Shown one piece after another: positions 35,961 through 54,300 of a DNA stretch of 64,000 nt (position 1 is its first letter; the number at the start of each line of letters is the position of its first letter). The DNA is from Streptomonospora sp. PA3 (GTDB taxonomy: Bacteria; Actinomycetota; Actinomycetes; Streptosporangiales; Streptosporangiaceae), in NCBI RefSeq assembly GCF_009728995.1, contig NZ_VTZW01000019.1, positions 347,918 through 411,917 of the forward strand, given 5' to 3'. Under the pieces are notes generated by a model. That model was given only the letters and a program-made list of their open reading frames with translations, was not told the origin of the DNA and made no database searches. The translations under genes and the position numbers were made by a program.

Positions 35961-37373
35961 TTAACCGACCGCTCCTTCCATCTGCAGCTCGATCAGCCGG
36001 TTGAGTTCCAGCGCGTACTCCATGGGGAGTTCGCGCGCGATGGGCTCGACGAACCCGCGGACGATCATCGCCATGGCCTCGTCCTCGTCCAGGCCCCGGC
36101 TCATCAGGTAGAAGAGCTGGTCCTCGCTGACCTTGGAGACGGTGGCCTCGTGGCCCATCTCCACGTCGTCCTCGCGGATGTCGTTGTAGGGGTAGGTGTC
36201 CGACCGGCTCATGGTGTCGATGAGCAGCGCGTCGCACTTGACCGTGGACTTGGCGTGGTCGGCGCCCTCCTGGACCTGGATGAGTCCGCGATAGGACGCC
36301 CGGCCGCCTCCGCGCGCCACCGACTTGGAGACGATGGTGGAGGAGGTGTTGGGCGCGCAGTGCACCATCTTGGAGCCGGTGTCCTGGTGCTGGCCCTCTC
36401 CGGCGAAGGCGACGGACAGGGTCTCGCCCTTGGCGTGCTCGCCCATCAGGTAGACCGCCGGGTACTTCATGGTCACCTGGGAGCCGATGTTGCCGTCGAT
36501 CCACTCCATGGTGGCGCCCTCGTAGGCGACGGCGCGCTTGGTGACCAGGTTGTAGACGTTGTTCGACCAGTTCTGGATGGTCGTGTAGCGGCAGCGGGCG
36601 TTCTTCTTGACGATGATCTCCACGACCGCCGAGTGCAGCGAGTCCGTCTTGTAGATCGGCGCGGTGCAGCCCTCGACGTAGTGGACGTATGCGCCCTCGT
36701 CCACGATGATCAGCGTCCGCTCGAACTGGCCCATGTTCTCGGTGTTGATCCGGAAGTAGGCCTGCAGCGGGATCTCGACGTGGACGTTGGGCGGCACGTA
36801 GATGAAGGACCCGCCGCTCCAGACCGCGCTGTTGAGCGCGGCGAACTTGTTGTCGCCGGGCGGGATCACCGTGCCGAAGTACTCCTGGAACAGCTCGGGG
36901 TGCTCCTTGAGCGCGGTGTCGGTGTCGAGGAAGATGACGCCCTGCTCCTCCAGGTCCTCGCGGATCTGGTGGTAGACGACCTCGGACTCGTACTGCGCGG
37001 CGACACCGGCGACCAGGCGCTGCTTCTCGGCCTCGGGGATGCCGAGCTTGTCGTAGGTGTTCTTGATGTCCTCGGGCAGCTCCTCCCAGGAGGTGGCCTG
37101 CTGCTCGGTGGACCGCACGAAGTACTTGATCTTCTCGAAGTCGATGCCTCCGAGATCGGCACCCCACTCGGGCAGCGGCTTCTTACCGAACAGGCGCAGC
37201 GCCTTGAGGCGGAGCTTCTCCATCCACTCCGGCTCGTCCTTCCGGGCGGAGATGTCGCGGACGACCTCCTCGTTCAGGCCGCGCCGAGCGGAGGCACCGG
37301 CCTCGTCGGGGTCGGCCCAGCCGTACTCGTAGGTGCCGAGCCCTTCGAGCTCGGGGTGCGCGGTAGACGTCAT
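35961..37373 (-). CDS. sufB: SufB scaffold subunit
   Basis: A 470-aa protein, the larger SufBCD scaffold subunit. Typical stretches are [73 protein letters not shown] and the late [17 protein letters not shown] with the cluster-assembly Cys. ATG at 37373 has AGGAGG eight bases upstream. First structural gene after sufR, 19 bases downstream. Confidence 0.97.
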   Translation of the reverse strand: MTSTAHPELEGLGTYEYGWADPDEAGASARRGLNEEVVRDISARKDEPEWMEKLRLKALRLFGKKPLPEWGADLGGIDFEKIKYFVRSTEQQATSWEELPEDIKNTYDKLGIPEAEKQRLVAGVAAQYESEVVYHQIREDLEEQGVIFLDTDTALKEHPELFQEYFGTVIPPGDNKFAALNSAVWSGGSFIYVPPNVHVEIPLQAYFRINTENMGQFERTLIIVDEGAYVHYVEGCTAPIYKTDSLHSAVVEIIVKKNARCRYTTIQNWSNNVYNLVTKRAVAYEGATMEWIDGNIGSQVTMKYPAVYLMGEHAKGETLSVAFAGEGQHQDTGSKMVHCAPNTSSTIVSKSVARGGGRASYRGLIQVQEGADHAKSTVKCDALLIDTMSRSDTYPYNDIREDDVEMGHEATVSKVSEDQLFYLMSRGLDEDEAMAMIVRGFVEPIARELPMEYALELNRLIELQMEGAVG

Positions 37374-37392
37374 TACGCGGATCCTCCTGGAC

Positions 37393-38223
37393 TCAGACGT
37401 CCTTCTTCTGGCGTTGCCCGCCCCTCGCCCGAGGGCGGGCGTTCTTCTCATCGGTGCGCGGACCGGCCGGGCTCCCGGCGGGACGGGAGTCCGCCGCGGT
37501 CATGCCGCGCGGAGTGACGTGTGTGGTGCACACGCCGTCGCCGTGGGCGATGGTGGCCAGCCGCCGCACGGGGGTGCCCAGCAGCCGCTCGAAGACCTCG
37601 ACCTCGGCCTCGCACAGCTCGGGGAACTCCGTGGCGACGTGGGCCACCGGGCAGTGGTGCTGGCACAGCTGGTCGCCGCCCCCGGGAGCCGGGGCCTCGC
37701 CCGCCGAGGCCGCATAGCCGTCGTTGGACAGCGCCTCGGCCAGCAGCCGGATGCGCTGCTGGGGCGGGGCCGCGGCCAGCATCGGGCGGTAGCGCCGCTC
37801 CAGGTCGGCGACCTGGCGCCGGGCGAACTCGGCGACGGCCTGGGATCCGGCCTTCTCGGCGAGGAACCGCAGGGCGCTGGCCGCGAGGTCGTCGTAGCCG
37901 TGCACGAAGGCGTCGCGGCCGGCTTCGGTGATGGCGAAGAGCCGGGCCGGCCGCCCGCGGCCGCGGCGCCCGCGGACGCGGGAGTCGCGGGCCTCGACCA
38001 TGCCCTCGTTCATCAGGTTGTCAAGGTGGCGGCGGATGGCCGCCGGGGTGAGGCCGAGCCGCTCGCCCAGCATGGCGGCGGTGATGGGCCCGTGTTCGAG
38101 GATCAGCCGCGCCACGCGTGCACGCGTACCGTTCTCGGCACCCCGCTCGGGACCGTAAGCGGCCGCGGAGGCGCCTGCGGCGGCGCCCCCTTCGGGCTGC
38201 TGACGGTTCCCCACGTTTTTCAC
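37393..38223 (-). CDS. sufR: SufR, Fe-S-sensing repressor of the suf operon
   Basis: A 276-aa regulator. The N-terminal winged helix-turn-helix ([38 protein letters not shown], wing [15 protein letters not shown]) is followed by a dimerising helical part and a cysteine cluster: Cys187, Cys191, Cys204 and Cys232. The C-x12-C-x27-C spacing of the last three matches mycobacterial SufR, which senses cluster status and NO. GTG at 38223 starts at the first family-like residues; the frame is open for 57 more codons upstream. No Shine-Dalgarno is seen and the SufR box overlaps the start, so the transcript may be leaderless. Confidence 0.92.
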   Translation of the reverse strand: MKNVGNRQQPEGGAAAGASAAAYGPERGAENGTRARVARLILEHGPITAAMLGERLGLTPAAIRRHLDNLMNEGMVEARDSRVRGRRGRGRPARLFAITEAGRDAFVHGYDDLAASALRFLAEKAGSQAVAEFARRQVADLERRYRPMLAAAPPQQRIRLLAEALSNDGYAASAGEAPAPGGGDQLCQHHCPVAHVATEFPELCEAEVEVFERLLGTPVRRLATIAHGDGVCTTHVTPRGMTAADSRPAGSPAGPRTDEKNARPRARGGQRQKKDV

Positions 38224-38234
38224 AACATCAGTGT
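38220..38234 (-). promoter_or_regulatory. SufR operator box (ACACT-N5-TGTGA)
   Basis: On the minus strand the sequence is ACACT-GATGT-TGTGA, an exact match to the inverted repeat reported for mycobacterial SufR. It overlaps the GTG of sufR. A TATTTA-like -10 element lies just upstream (minus strand), so bound SufR would block transcription of its own operon. Confidence 0.85.
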
Positions 38235-38385
38235 GGCGTAAATAAGTCCCGGGGGGCAAACAGGGTTCGATGCGGTCGATCACCCAGGACAGCCTCGCCT
38301 TATCCCCGCAGAGGCCGGTAAGCGACCGGGGACGCCCGGCCCCCTGCCCCGTTGAGGCAACAACGACACGCGGATCCCCCTTCCC

Positions 38386-38563
38386 GCCCGTCACCCCCCA
38401 CCACCCCTAACGGAGGCACTCCGCGCCACCCACCCCACATGCCCGTCACCCCCCACCACCCCTAACGGAGGCACTCCGCGCCACCCACCCACATGCCCGT
38501 CACCCCCCACCACCCCTAACGCAGGCGCTCCGCGCCACCCACCCACATGCCCGTCACCCTCGG
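38386..38563. repeat. Tandem 54-55-bp repeats, C-rich, about 3.3 copies
   Basis: Copies run 38386-38440 (55 bp), 38441-38494 (54 bp), 38495-38548 (54 bp) and a partial copy from 38549. Each starts GCCCGTCACCCCCCACCACC and ends CGCCACCCACC(CC)ACAT, with only a few differences. A degenerate piece recurs near 38866-38890. The minus strand is strongly G-rich (GGGGTGGTGGGGGG in each unit). The 38235-38964 spacer between sufR and the ABC genes otherwise has no supportable gene. Confidence 0.9.
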
Positions 38564-38778
38564 AAGAGTTCCACGCCTGCGGCCGTCCAGGGGGTTCGCT
38601 GCGGCAATGGGGCTGTGCTGCGCGTAGCGCTGTGCGCCAGCTTGCCGCCGAGCGGCGGTGCACCCGTGTTTCGGAGGCCCGCCACCGATGGTGCGGCTCC
38701 ACCTGAGACGTACAGCGTGCGCTCAGCGGCAAGCTGTGTTCACGCTTCGCGAGGCGCACCCATTGCCGCAACCCCGAC

Positions 38779-38836
38779 GGTGGCCGCTCCGGGTGGTGCC
38801 CGGTGGGTTCCTGGAAAGCGGCGCCCCGCCGTTCTT
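38779..38836 (+). repeat. Dispersed intergenic repeat, copy 2
   Basis: The reverse complement of this 58-base segment matches 25592-25650 downstream of fabF at most positions, including the shared AGGAACCCACCGGG. It is flanked by CATTGCCGCAACCCC on its left. Confidence 0.65.
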
Positions 38837-38964
38837 CAAGACGCCTGACAGAGGCGCCCCGCGCCCCCACCCACCCACACGCCCGTCACCCGTCCCACCG
38901 GTCGGCCGCGGGCGGAGCCGGGCCGGTGCAGGGGCGGCGCTCCCCAGCCATAGACTCGGGAGCC

Positions 38965-39927
38965 ATGGAGACAGCCGCGGTCGAGGCCACTGATCTGGTC
39001 AAGCGCTACGGCGCGACCACCGCTGTTGCGGGCCTGACGTTCTCCGCGGCCCGCGGCGCGGTCACCGCGCTGCTCGGTCCCAACGGCGCCGGCAAGACGA
39101 GCACGGTCGAGACGTGCGAGGGCTTCCGCCGCGCCGATGCCGGCCGGGTGCGGGTGCTGGGCATGGACCCGGCCGCCGACGCCGCCGGGCTCAAACCGCG
39201 CGTGGGGGTGATGCTGCAGTCGGGCGGCGTGCCCACGGGCGCCCGCGCCGGCGAGTGGCTGCGCCTGGTGGCCTCCTTCCACGCCCGCCCGGTCCCGCCC
39301 GAGGTGCTGCTGGAGCGCCTGGGGCTGCTCTCCGCCGCCGCGACCCCCTTCCGCCGCCTGTCCGGCGGGCAGCAGCAGCGGCTCTGCCTGGCCGCGGCCG
39401 TGGTCGGCCGACCCGAGCTGGTCTTCCTGGACGAGCCCACCGCCGGGCTCGACCCCCAGGCCCGGCACGCCACCTGGGACCTCGTCTGCGAGCTGCGCGA
39501 CTGCGGCGTCGGCGTGGTGCTGACCACGCACTACATGGAGGAGGCCGAGCGGCTCGCCGACCACGTGGTGATCATCGACCACGGGCGGGCCGTGGCCGCC
39601 GGCGCCCCCGGCGAGCTGACCGACTCCCGCCAGGAGCTGCGCTTCACCGCCGAGACCGACCTGGACACCGCGTCCCTGGGTGCGGCCCTGCCCGCCGCCG
39701 CCCGCATCGAGCGACGCGGGGAGCCGGCGGAGCGCCGCGGCGCCGCCCCGCGCACCGACTACGCCGTCACCGCGGACGCCCCCGAGGGCATCGGGCCCGA
39801 CCTGGTGGCCACGGTGAGCGCCTGGTGCGCCGCCAACGGCGTGTCCCCCGAAGGGCTGCGCGTGCAGCGGCGCAGCCTGGAAGACGTCTTCCTCGAACTC
39901 ACCGGCCGAGACCTGCGCGAGCAATGA
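38965..39927 (+). CDS. ABC transporter ATP-binding protein (ABC-2 exporter type)
   Basis: A 320-aa ATPase. Walker A is LLGPNGAGKTSTVE, the signature RLSGGQQQRLCLA, Walker B LVFLDEPTAGLDP and the H-loop VVLTTHYMEEAERLADH. The C-terminal 90 residues are the extension seen in DrrA-like exporters. It overlaps the permease gene by four bases (ATGA). In many actinobacteria a similar pair lies between suf and the heme A synthase gene; ctaA is absent here. Substrate unknown. Confidence 0.92.
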   Translation: METAAVEATDLVKRYGATTAVAGLTFSAARGAVTALLGPNGAGKTSTVETCEGFRRADAGRVRVLGMDPAADAAGLKPRVGVMLQSGGVPTGARAGEWLRLVASFHARPVPPEVLLERLGLLSAAATPFRRLSGGQQQRLCLAAAVVGRPELVFLDEPTAGLDPQARHATWDLVCELRDCGVGVVLTTHYMEEAERLADHVVIIDHGRAVAAGAPGELTDSRQELRFTAETDLDTASLGAALPAAARIERRGEPAERRGAAPRTDYAVTADAPEGIGPDLVATVSAWCAANGVSPEGLRVQRRSLEDVFLELTGRDLREQ

Positions 39928-40721
39928 CCGAACCACGTACCAGCACCGCCTCCGGCCTCTTCACCCCCGCACCCGGAGCGGCGCCGCCGCACCGCATGGT
40001 CGCCGCGCAGGCGGCCATGGAGCTGCGCATCATGCTGCGCAACGGCGAGCAGCTGCTGCTCACCATGGTGATCCCGCTCCTGCTGCTCGCGGGTTTCAGC
40101 GTGACGCCCGTGCTCGACCTGGGGCCGGGTCCGCGGGTGGACTTCCTGGCCCCGGGGGTGCTGGCGCTGGCCGTGCTCTCCACCGCCTTCACCGGCCAGG
40201 CCATCGGCACCGGGTTCGAGCGCCGCTACGGCGTGCTCAAGCGGCTGGGCGCCACCCCGCTGCCGCGCGGCGGTCTGCTGGCCGCCAAGACCCTGGCGGT
40301 GCTGGGCGTGCAGCTGGTGCAGATCGTGCTCATCTGCGCCACGGCCGCTGCGCTGGGATGGAGCCCGCGGGCCGGCGCTTGGGACATCGCCTATGCCCTG
40401 CTGCTTGTGCTGCTGGCGACCGCCTGCTTCACCGCGCTGGCGCTGCTGATGGCCGGAACACTGCGGGCCGAGGCGACCCTGGCCGCGGCCAACCTCGTCT
40501 ACGTGGTGCTGCTGGGGCTGGGCGGCGTGATCTTCCCCGTCGACCGGCTGCCAGGCGCCGTGCAGCCGGTGGTGGAGGCGCTGCCCATCACCGCCCTGTC
40601 CCAGGGACTGCGTGCCGTGCTCGCCGAGGGCGCCGCGCCGTCTCCGTGGCCGGCGGTCGTCCTGGCGGCGTGGGCCGCCGTCGGCGCGGTGCTGGCCGCA
40701 CGCTTCTTCCGCTGGGAGTGA
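39924..40721 (+). CDS. ABC-2 type permease
   Basis: A 265-aa membrane protein with six hydrophobic segments, including LLLTMVIPLLLLAGFSVTPV, FLAPGVLALAVLSTAFTGQA, VLGVQLVQIVLICATAAALG and LAAANLVYVVLLGLGGVIFP. The FERRYGVLKRLGATPL loop between segments 2 and 3 is the conserved coupling region of ABC-2 exporters. Partner of the preceding ATPase. Confidence 0.92.
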   Translation: MTEPRTSTASGLFTPAPGAAPPHRMVAAQAAMELRIMLRNGEQLLLTMVIPLLLLAGFSVTPVLDLGPGPRVDFLAPGVLALAVLSTAFTGQAIGTGFERRYGVLKRLGATPLPRGGLLAAKTLAVLGVQLVQIVLICATAAALGWSPRAGAWDIAYALLLVLLATACFTALALLMAGTLRAEATLAAANLVYVVLLGLGGVIFPVDRLPGAVQPVVEALPITALSQGLRAVLAEGAAPSPWPAVVLAAWAAVGAVLAARFFRWE

Positions 40722-40775
40722 TACCGGCCGCCGGGTGCCGCGGGGATCCCCCGGACTGCGTTTAGGCTCGTGCGC

Positions 40776-41249
40776 GTGGAGTTCATCGGTGTGCCTCTGG
40801 TGGCGCTCATCCGCTCGCTGGGACCGCCGCTGGTGGTCCTCGCGGTGGGGGCGGTGCTGCTGGTGCGCCGCCGCCCGGTGCGCGCCCGGCTGCTGTGGGC
40901 GGCGCTGGCGGTGCAGGTCGCCGCCGCCGCGCTGCCGTATGCGTGGCTGCTGCTGCAGGCCGCGACCGGGATCGGCGGGCACCGGCTCGTCGGGCCGGCG
41001 ATGATCCTGGTGCAGCCCGGCGTGGAGGCGCTGGCCTGGCTGTGCGCGCTGGCGGCCGTGACCGCCGCCGCTCCCCGGCGCGGCAGCCCTTCGGTCGACG
41101 GTGACGCAGCGGAGGCCGGTGGGCCGCCGGCGGCGCGCCGGGAGCGGACGGGCGGCCGGCGGGCCGGCGGGCGCGCCGAGGCCGTGTCCGGGAACGGCGC
41201 GTACAACCGGCGCGGCGGCTCCCGGCGGAGTGGATCCGGTCGGCCCTGA
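40776..41249 (+). CDS. Small membrane protein of unknown function
   Basis: A 157-aa protein with three or four hydrophobic segments (LIRSLGPPLVVLAVGAVLLV, LLWAALAVQVAAAALPYAWLLLQ, VEALAWLCALAAVTAAA) and a basic, disordered 55-residue tail. GTG at 40776 is favoured by AGG nine bases upstream; a GTG at 40770 is in frame. It follows the ABC genes by about 50 bases and could be co-transcribed. No family recognised. Confidence 0.6.
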   Translation: MEFIGVPLVALIRSLGPPLVVLAVGAVLLVRRRPVRARLLWAALAVQVAAAALPYAWLLLQAATGIGGHRLVGPAMILVQPGVEALAWLCALAAVTAAAPRRGSPSVDGDAAEAGGPPAARRERTGGRRAGGRAEAVSGNGAYNRRGGSRRSGSGRP

Positions 41250-41276
41250 CCCCCTCCGCACCGCCCGGGGCCGGGC

Positions 41277-42497
41277 CTACTCCTCCCGCTCCAGCGGGCA
41301 GGTCATGCAGTGCGGTCCGCCGCGGCCCCGCCCCAGCTCGCTGCCGCTGACCTCCAGCACCTCCACGCCGTGCTCGCGCAGGTAGGCGTTTGAAGCGGCG
41401 TTGCGCTCGTAGGCGACCACCACCCCGGGCTCCAGTGCGAAGACGTTGCAGCCGTCGTCCCACTGCTCGCGCTCGGCGGAGAACACGTCCTGGGTCGGGG
41501 TGATGACGGTGATCTCGTCGAGCCCGGCCGCCTCGGCGATCGCGGCGTGCATGCGCTCGGGCGGGTTGTCGGTGACCTTGAGCTCCTTGTCGGTGTCTCC
41601 GGGCTCGATCAGGTAGGAGGGCAGCATGCCCAGGCCCGCGTACTTGGTGAAGACACCGCGGTCCACGCAGGTCATGACCGTGTCCAGGTGCATGATGGCG
41701 CGCGCCTTGGGCATCCACAGGCCCAGCAGCCGCTCGGCGCCGCCGCGGGCGAACAGCTCGTGGGCGAGCATCTCCACGGCCTGGGGCTGGGTGCGCTCGC
41801 TCAGGCCCACCAGCACCGACCCGTTGCCGATCGGCATGACGTCGCCGCCCTCGATGGTGGCGGGCCCCCAGGCGTGGCCGGGGTTCCACACCTCGAACGC
41901 GGCGTCGGCGAAGAGGGGGTGCCAGCGGTAGACGGCCTCATAGTGGATGGTCTCGCGGCGCCGCGCCTTCTTGCGCATGGCGTTGACGGACACGCCGCCG
42001 CCGATCCAGCAGGAGGTGTCGCGGGTGAACAGGTGGTTGGGCAGGGGGGTCAGCACGAAGTCGTCCAGGCCGAGGGTGTGGAACCACACCGATCGGGGCT
42101 CCTCGGCGCGCTCCAGCAACTCGCGCTTGGTGATGCCGCCGACGAGGTACCGGCTCAGGGCCGCGGGGTCCATGGACTCGAAGACCGAGCGCAGCGCGTC
42201 GACGGCCATGGGGCCGAAGAACCGCTGGTCCCAGATGCAGTCGAGGACGTAGGCGCGGGCTTCCGGCAGGGCCAGGACCTCCTCCAGCAGCTCGCCGAAG
42301 AGGTGCACCCGCACGCCGCGGGCGCGCAGCAGCGCGGTGAAGGCGTCGTGCTCCTCGCGCGCCCGTTCGGCCCAGAGCACGTCGTCGAAGAGCAGCGCGT
42401 CGTTGTTGGAGGGGGTCAGCCGGCTCAGCTCCAGGCCGGGACGGTGCACGATGACCTGCCGCAGCCGTCCCACCTCAGAGGTCACCGAAAACGCCAT
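41277..42497 (-). CDS. arcA: Arginine deiminase
   Basis: A 406-aa enzyme that converts arginine to citrulline and ammonia. The substrate-binding [15 protein letters not shown] and [19 protein letters not shown], catalytic [12 protein letters not shown] and the terminal nucleophile [14 protein letters not shown] (Cys397) are all present. GAGGAG lies three bases before the ATG. There is no arcB or arcC beside it, so the classical ATP-yielding pathway is not encoded locally. It is divergent from an EamA-type exporter, across 209 bases that presumably carry both promoters. Confidence 0.93.
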   Translation of the reverse strand: MAFSVTSEVGRLRQVIVHRPGLELSRLTPSNNDALLFDDVLWAERAREEHDAFTALLRARGVRVHLFGELLEEVLALPEARAYVLDCIWDQRFFGPMAVDALRSVFESMDPAALSRYLVGGITKRELLERAEEPRSVWFHTLGLDDFVLTPLPNHLFTRDTSCWIGGGVSVNAMRKKARRRETIHYEAVYRWHPLFADAAFEVWNPGHAWGPATIEGGDVMPIGNGSVLVGLSERTQPQAVEMLAHELFARGGAERLLGLWMPKARAIMHLDTVMTCVDRGVFTKYAGLGMLPSYLIEPGDTDKELKVTDNPPERMHAAIAEAAGLDEITVITPTQDVFSAEREQWDDGCNVFALEPGVVVAYERNAASNAYLREHGVEVLEVSGSELGRGRGGPHCMTCPLEREE

Positions 42498-42706
42498 GGG
42501 CTCCTCGTTTCGCCTGTCCGCCTCGTTCGCCGCGTATCCCGCGCTCCCTGTGCTTTCCGCGCTTTCCAGGAATCGCGCCTTGCGCGGTGCACGTGAGCAT
42601 TCCGTGCATCCGGGTGTGCGAAACCTCGGTGGGGCCGCCGCATGCCGGGCGGGCCCGGTCCGGGCCGCCTGCGGGCGCGGCGGCGGGCTGCATAGGATGG
42701 TCGCCC

Positions 42707-43681
42707 GTGAGCGCGAACGCGGCGGCTGATTCATCCGGTGGCCCTATCTGGGCACGCCTGCCCAGTGGGACGGGCGTGCTGCGGGCCGCGGGCGAGTCGA
42801 TCCCGCCGACCTGGTTCGTGCTCGTGGGCATCCTGTCGGTGCAGGCGGGTGCGGGCATCGCCAGCCGGCTGTTCGCGGTGCTGCCGCCCAGCGCGGTGGT
42901 GTGGCTGCGGCTGCTGACCTCGGCGGTGGTGCTGCTGGCGCTGGCCCGCCCGGCGCTGCGCGGCCGCTCGCGCGCCGACTGGATGGTGGCCCTGGGCTTC
43001 GGCGCGTGCCTGGCGACCATGAACTTCGCGATCTACCAGTCGTTCGCGCGCATTCCGCTGGGCATCGCGGTCACCATCGAGTTCCTGGGGCCGCTCTCGG
43101 TGGCGCTGATCGGGTCGCGGCGCAGGATCGACCTGCTGTGGGTGCTGCTGGCGGGGACGGGCGTGGTGCTGCTGGGCCGCAGCGACGGGACGGTCACCGC
43201 GGCGGGAGTGCTGTTCGCGCTGCTGGCGGGGGCGGCCTGGGCCGGCTACATCCTGCTCAGCGCCGCGACCGGGCGGCGGTTCTCGGGCATGTCGGGGCTG
43301 GCGCTGGCCAGCGTCGCCGGAACCCTGCTCGTCGCTCCGGCGGGGGTGGCCGCCGGCGGTTCGGCGCTGCTCGACCCGTGGGTGCTGCTGATCGGGCTGG
43401 GGATCGGCCTGCTGTCGTCGGTGGTGCCCTACACCCTGGAGATGCAGGCGCTGCGGCGCATGCCGCCCCGGGTCTTCGGAATCCTGATGAGCCTGGAGCC
43501 GGCGGCCGCGGCGCTGGTGGGGCTGGTGCTGCTCGGCGAGTTCCTGTCGCTGTGGCAGTGGCTGGCGATCGCCTGCGTGGTCGCCGCCAGCGTCGGCGCC
43601 ACCCGCCGCCCCGCCGAGCCGAAGCGGCCCCCGCGCGCCGGCTCCCGCACCGCCGAGGCCCCGGAACCGGGCCCGGACTGA
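42707..43681 (+). CDS. EamA/RhtA-family exporter
   Basis: A 324-aa protein with ten hydrophobic segments in two EamA repeats (for example [18 protein letters not shown] and [21 protein letters not shown] in the first; [20 protein letters not shown] and [22 protein letters not shown] in the second). The RhtA-like motif [16 protein letters not shown] suggests export of threonine/homoserine-type amino acids. GTG at 42707 has AGGATGG six bases upstream. Divergent from arginine deiminase and convergent with the PKS genes. Which system it serves is uncertain. Confidence 0.88.
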   Translation: MSANAAADSSGGPIWARLPSGTGVLRAAGESIPPTWFVLVGILSVQAGAGIASRLFAVLPPSAVVWLRLLTSAVVLLALARPALRGRSRADWMVALGFGACLATMNFAIYQSFARIPLGIAVTIEFLGPLSVALIGSRRRIDLLWVLLAGTGVVLLGRSDGTVTAAGVLFALLAGAAWAGYILLSAATGRRFSGMSGLALASVAGTLLVAPAGVAAGGSALLDPWVLLIGLGIGLLSSVVPYTLEMQALRRMPPRVFGILMSLEPAAAALVGLVLLGEFLSLWQWLAIACVVAASVGATRRPAEPKRPPRAGSRTAEAPEPGPD

Positions 43682-43795
43682 ACCGCCGGGTCCCGGAACC
43701 GCCGGCATCGGCCGGGCGGCGAGCCGCCGGGGTGCCAGCACATGCGTTCGGCGGCACGCCGGCGCCGGTCACGCCTTCCCGCCCGGCGGTGCGGC

Positions 43796-51247
<7,452 letters not shown>

Positions 51248-51347
51248 CACTGCCCCAGGGGTCGGTGTCGGGCCGGCGTCCGCGGCGGTGCGGCCGGGTG
51301 CCGGTCGGCGGGGATGGTCGGCGGGCGGGGGTTCCGGGCGGTCGGGC

Positions 51348-54300
51348 TCACCCGTCGCCGAGTTCGTCGTCGATCAGCGCGAAGAGCTCGTCGGGGGTCG
51401 CGTCGTGCAGAGAGGGGTCCGCGGCCGCGGGTGCCGGGGCCGGTGCGGCCGCGCTCGCCAGGGCGCGCAGCCGATGTGCGATACCCGACCGCCGCGGGTC
51501 GCCGGGGTCGAGGGTGGGCAGCAGCGCCTCCAGGGCCGCCAGTTCGGCCTCCCCCGGACCGGAGCCGTCCTCGGGCGGCCGGGCCGGGTCGTCGCCGGAG
51601 CCGAGGCGGCTGCCCAGGTGGGCGGCCGCGGCGGCCGCGGTCGGGTGGTCGAAGGCCAGTGCGGCGGGCAGCCGCAGCCCGGTGGCCGCGCTCAGGCGGT
51701 TGCGCAGGTCCACGGCCATCACCGAGTCCAGGCCGAGGTCGGTGAAGGGCCGCGCCTCGTCGACGGCCGCGGGCGAGTCGTGGCCCAGGGTGGCCGCGAC
51801 GTGCTCGCGCACCAGCGCGCGGAGCATCCGGGTGCGCTCGGGCGGTGCGGCAGCGGCGAGGCGCCGCCGCAGGTCGGCAGCGGGGTCGGCGCCGGCCGCG
51901 GAGGCGTCGGGCGCCGCGCCGCCGGCGGCCCGGCGCGCGTCGGGCAGGTCGTCGAGCAGCGTGCCGGCGCGCGCGGCGGTGAACGCGACGGCGAAGCGCC
52001 GCCAGTCGATGTCGGCCACCGCGAAGGCCGCGGGGGCATCGCCGGTGAACGCCGCGTCGAGGGCGGCGGCGGCGTTCTCGGGCGGCATGCCCGGCATGCC
52101 GTGCCGGCGCAGCAGGGCGGCGACGTCGCCGCGTCCGGCCATGCCCGCGCCGTCCCAGGCGCCCCAGGCCAGGGACGTGGCGGGCAGTCCCGCGGCGCGG
52201 CGGTGGCGCGCGAGCGCGTCGAGGTAGGCGTTGGCGGGGGCGTAGTTGCCGTGGCCGGCGACGCCGAGCATGCCTGACACCGAGGAGTAGAGCAGGAACG
52301 CCGACAGCGGGGTGTCGGCGGTCAGCTCGTGGAGGTGGCGGGCCGCGCCCGCCTTGGTGGCCATCGCGGCCTCCATGCGCGCGGCACCGAGATCGGCGAT
52401 GGGGGCGTCGTCGAGGACGGCCGCGGTGTGCACGACCGCGCTCAGCGGGTGCTCGGCCGGCACGGACGCCAGCAGGTGCTCCAGTGCCGAGCGGTCGGCG
52501 ACGTCGCAGGCGGCGAGGGTGACGCCGGTGCCGGTGGCGCGCAGGTCGGCGGCGAGCGCCGCGGCTCCGGGCGCGTCGGGGCCGCGCCGGCCCGCCAGCA
52601 GCAGGTGCAGGTGCGGCCCGCCGCGCCCGGCCAGGTAGCGGGCGGTGTGCGCGCCGAGGGCGCCGGTGCCGCCGGTGATCAGCACGGTGCCGGCGGGCCG
52701 CCACGGGGAGCGGGCCGCGGGCGCGGGCGCGCGGACGAGGCGGCGGGCGCGGACGCCGGCGGCCCGCACGGCGAGCTGGTCCTCGCGGCCGGGAGCGCAC
52801 AGCACCGTGTGCAGCAGCGCGGCCGTGGCCCGGTCGGGGCGGGCGGGCAGGTCGACCAGCCCGCCCCAGCGCCGGGGGTACTCCTGGGCGGCGACCCGGC
52901 CCAGTCCCCACACCGGCGCCTGCGCGGGGGTGCGCAGCGGGTCGTCCTCACCCGTGGAGACCGCGCCCTGGGTGGCGCACCACAGCGGGGCGTCGACGCC
53001 GGCGTCCTCCATCGCCTGCAGCACAGCGGCGGCGAGCGCGGGCCCCGCCGCCGAGGCGGCCGCCGCGTCCTGCCCGCGCGCGTCGAGGGTGAGCAGGCAC
53101 AGCACGCCCGCTGCGCCGTCGGCGGCGGCGCCGTTTTCGCGCAGCAGGGCGCCCAGGGAGGCGCGGTCGGCTTCGGCGCGCTTCAGTTCCAAGGGTACGA
53201 CGTCCATGCCGCGGGCCGCCAGCGCGTCGTACCAGGCCCGCGCCGGATCGGTGGAGCCGGCGGGTTCGAGCAGTACGAGCCACCGGCCCGCGCCGGGCGG
53301 GGCCGGCGCCTCGCAGGCGGGCACCCACCGGTCGCGGTAGCACAGGGAGTCCAGGGCGGCGCGGCGGCGCCCGCGGCGGTGCCAGTCGGCCAGTGCGGGC
53401 ATGAGGGCGTGCACCGGTTCGGGGGACGTGCCCAGGACCGCGGCCAGGGAGTCGGCGTCGCCGTCGGCGACGGCCGCCCAGAACCGCTCGTGCGCGGCGC
53501 CGGTTCCGGGCTCGGCGCCCGCCGCGGCGGCGGGCTCGGGGCGGGGGGCCAGCCAGTAGCGGGTGCGCTGGAACGCGTAGGTGGGCAGCTCCACCGGGGA
53601 GGGCGGATGGCCGGCGTAGACGGCGCTCCAGTCGACGGCGGCGCCGTGGGCGTAGGCCTCGGCCACTGACGCCGCGAAGCGCGGCCACCCGCCGTCGTCG
53701 CGGCGCAGCGAGCCCACCACGGCGGCGCGGGGCGGGGCCTCTCCGTCGGCGGCGGAGTGCTCGGCCGCCTCCTCGGCGGTCTGCTCGACGGCCATGGCCA
53801 GCACCGGGTGGGGGCTCATCTCCAGGAACAGGCCGTGGTCGTTCTCGGCCAGGGTGCGCACGGCCGCGGCGAACTCGACGGGACGGCGCAGGTTGGCGTA
53901 CCAGTATTCGGCGTCGAGGTCGCCTTCGCCGACGGGGCGGCCGGTGACCGTGGAGTGGAAGGGGATGCGGGGCCGGTGCGAGGAGATGCCGTCGAGGTCG
54001 GCCAGGACGGCGGACCGCAGCGCCTCCATGTGCGCCGAGTGCGAGGCGTAGTCGACGGCGATCATGCGCGCCCGCACCCCGCTCGCGGCGGTCTCCTCGA
54101 CCAGCCGCCGCACCGCCGCGCGCTCTCCGCTGACGACGGTGGAGGCCGGGCCGTTGACGGCGGCGACGCAGACGCCGCGGCCGCCGCCTCCGGCCCGGCC
54201 CGCGATCAACGTGCGCACGCGGTCGGCGGGCAGCGGTATCTGGGCCATGGCGCCCTCGCCGGCGAGCGCGTGCACGGCCCTGCTGCGCAGCGCCGCCACC

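Noticed and set aside
38386..38563. Possible CRISPR array
   Set aside because: The units are contiguous without unique spacers, no cas genes are near, and the unit is C-rich and non-palindromic.
38391..38870. A minus-strand frame encoding Gly-rich repeats (GGDGHVGGWRG)
   Set aside because: The repeats come from the 54-55-bp DNA tandem array, whose unit length is not always a multiple of three; there is no ribosome binding site.
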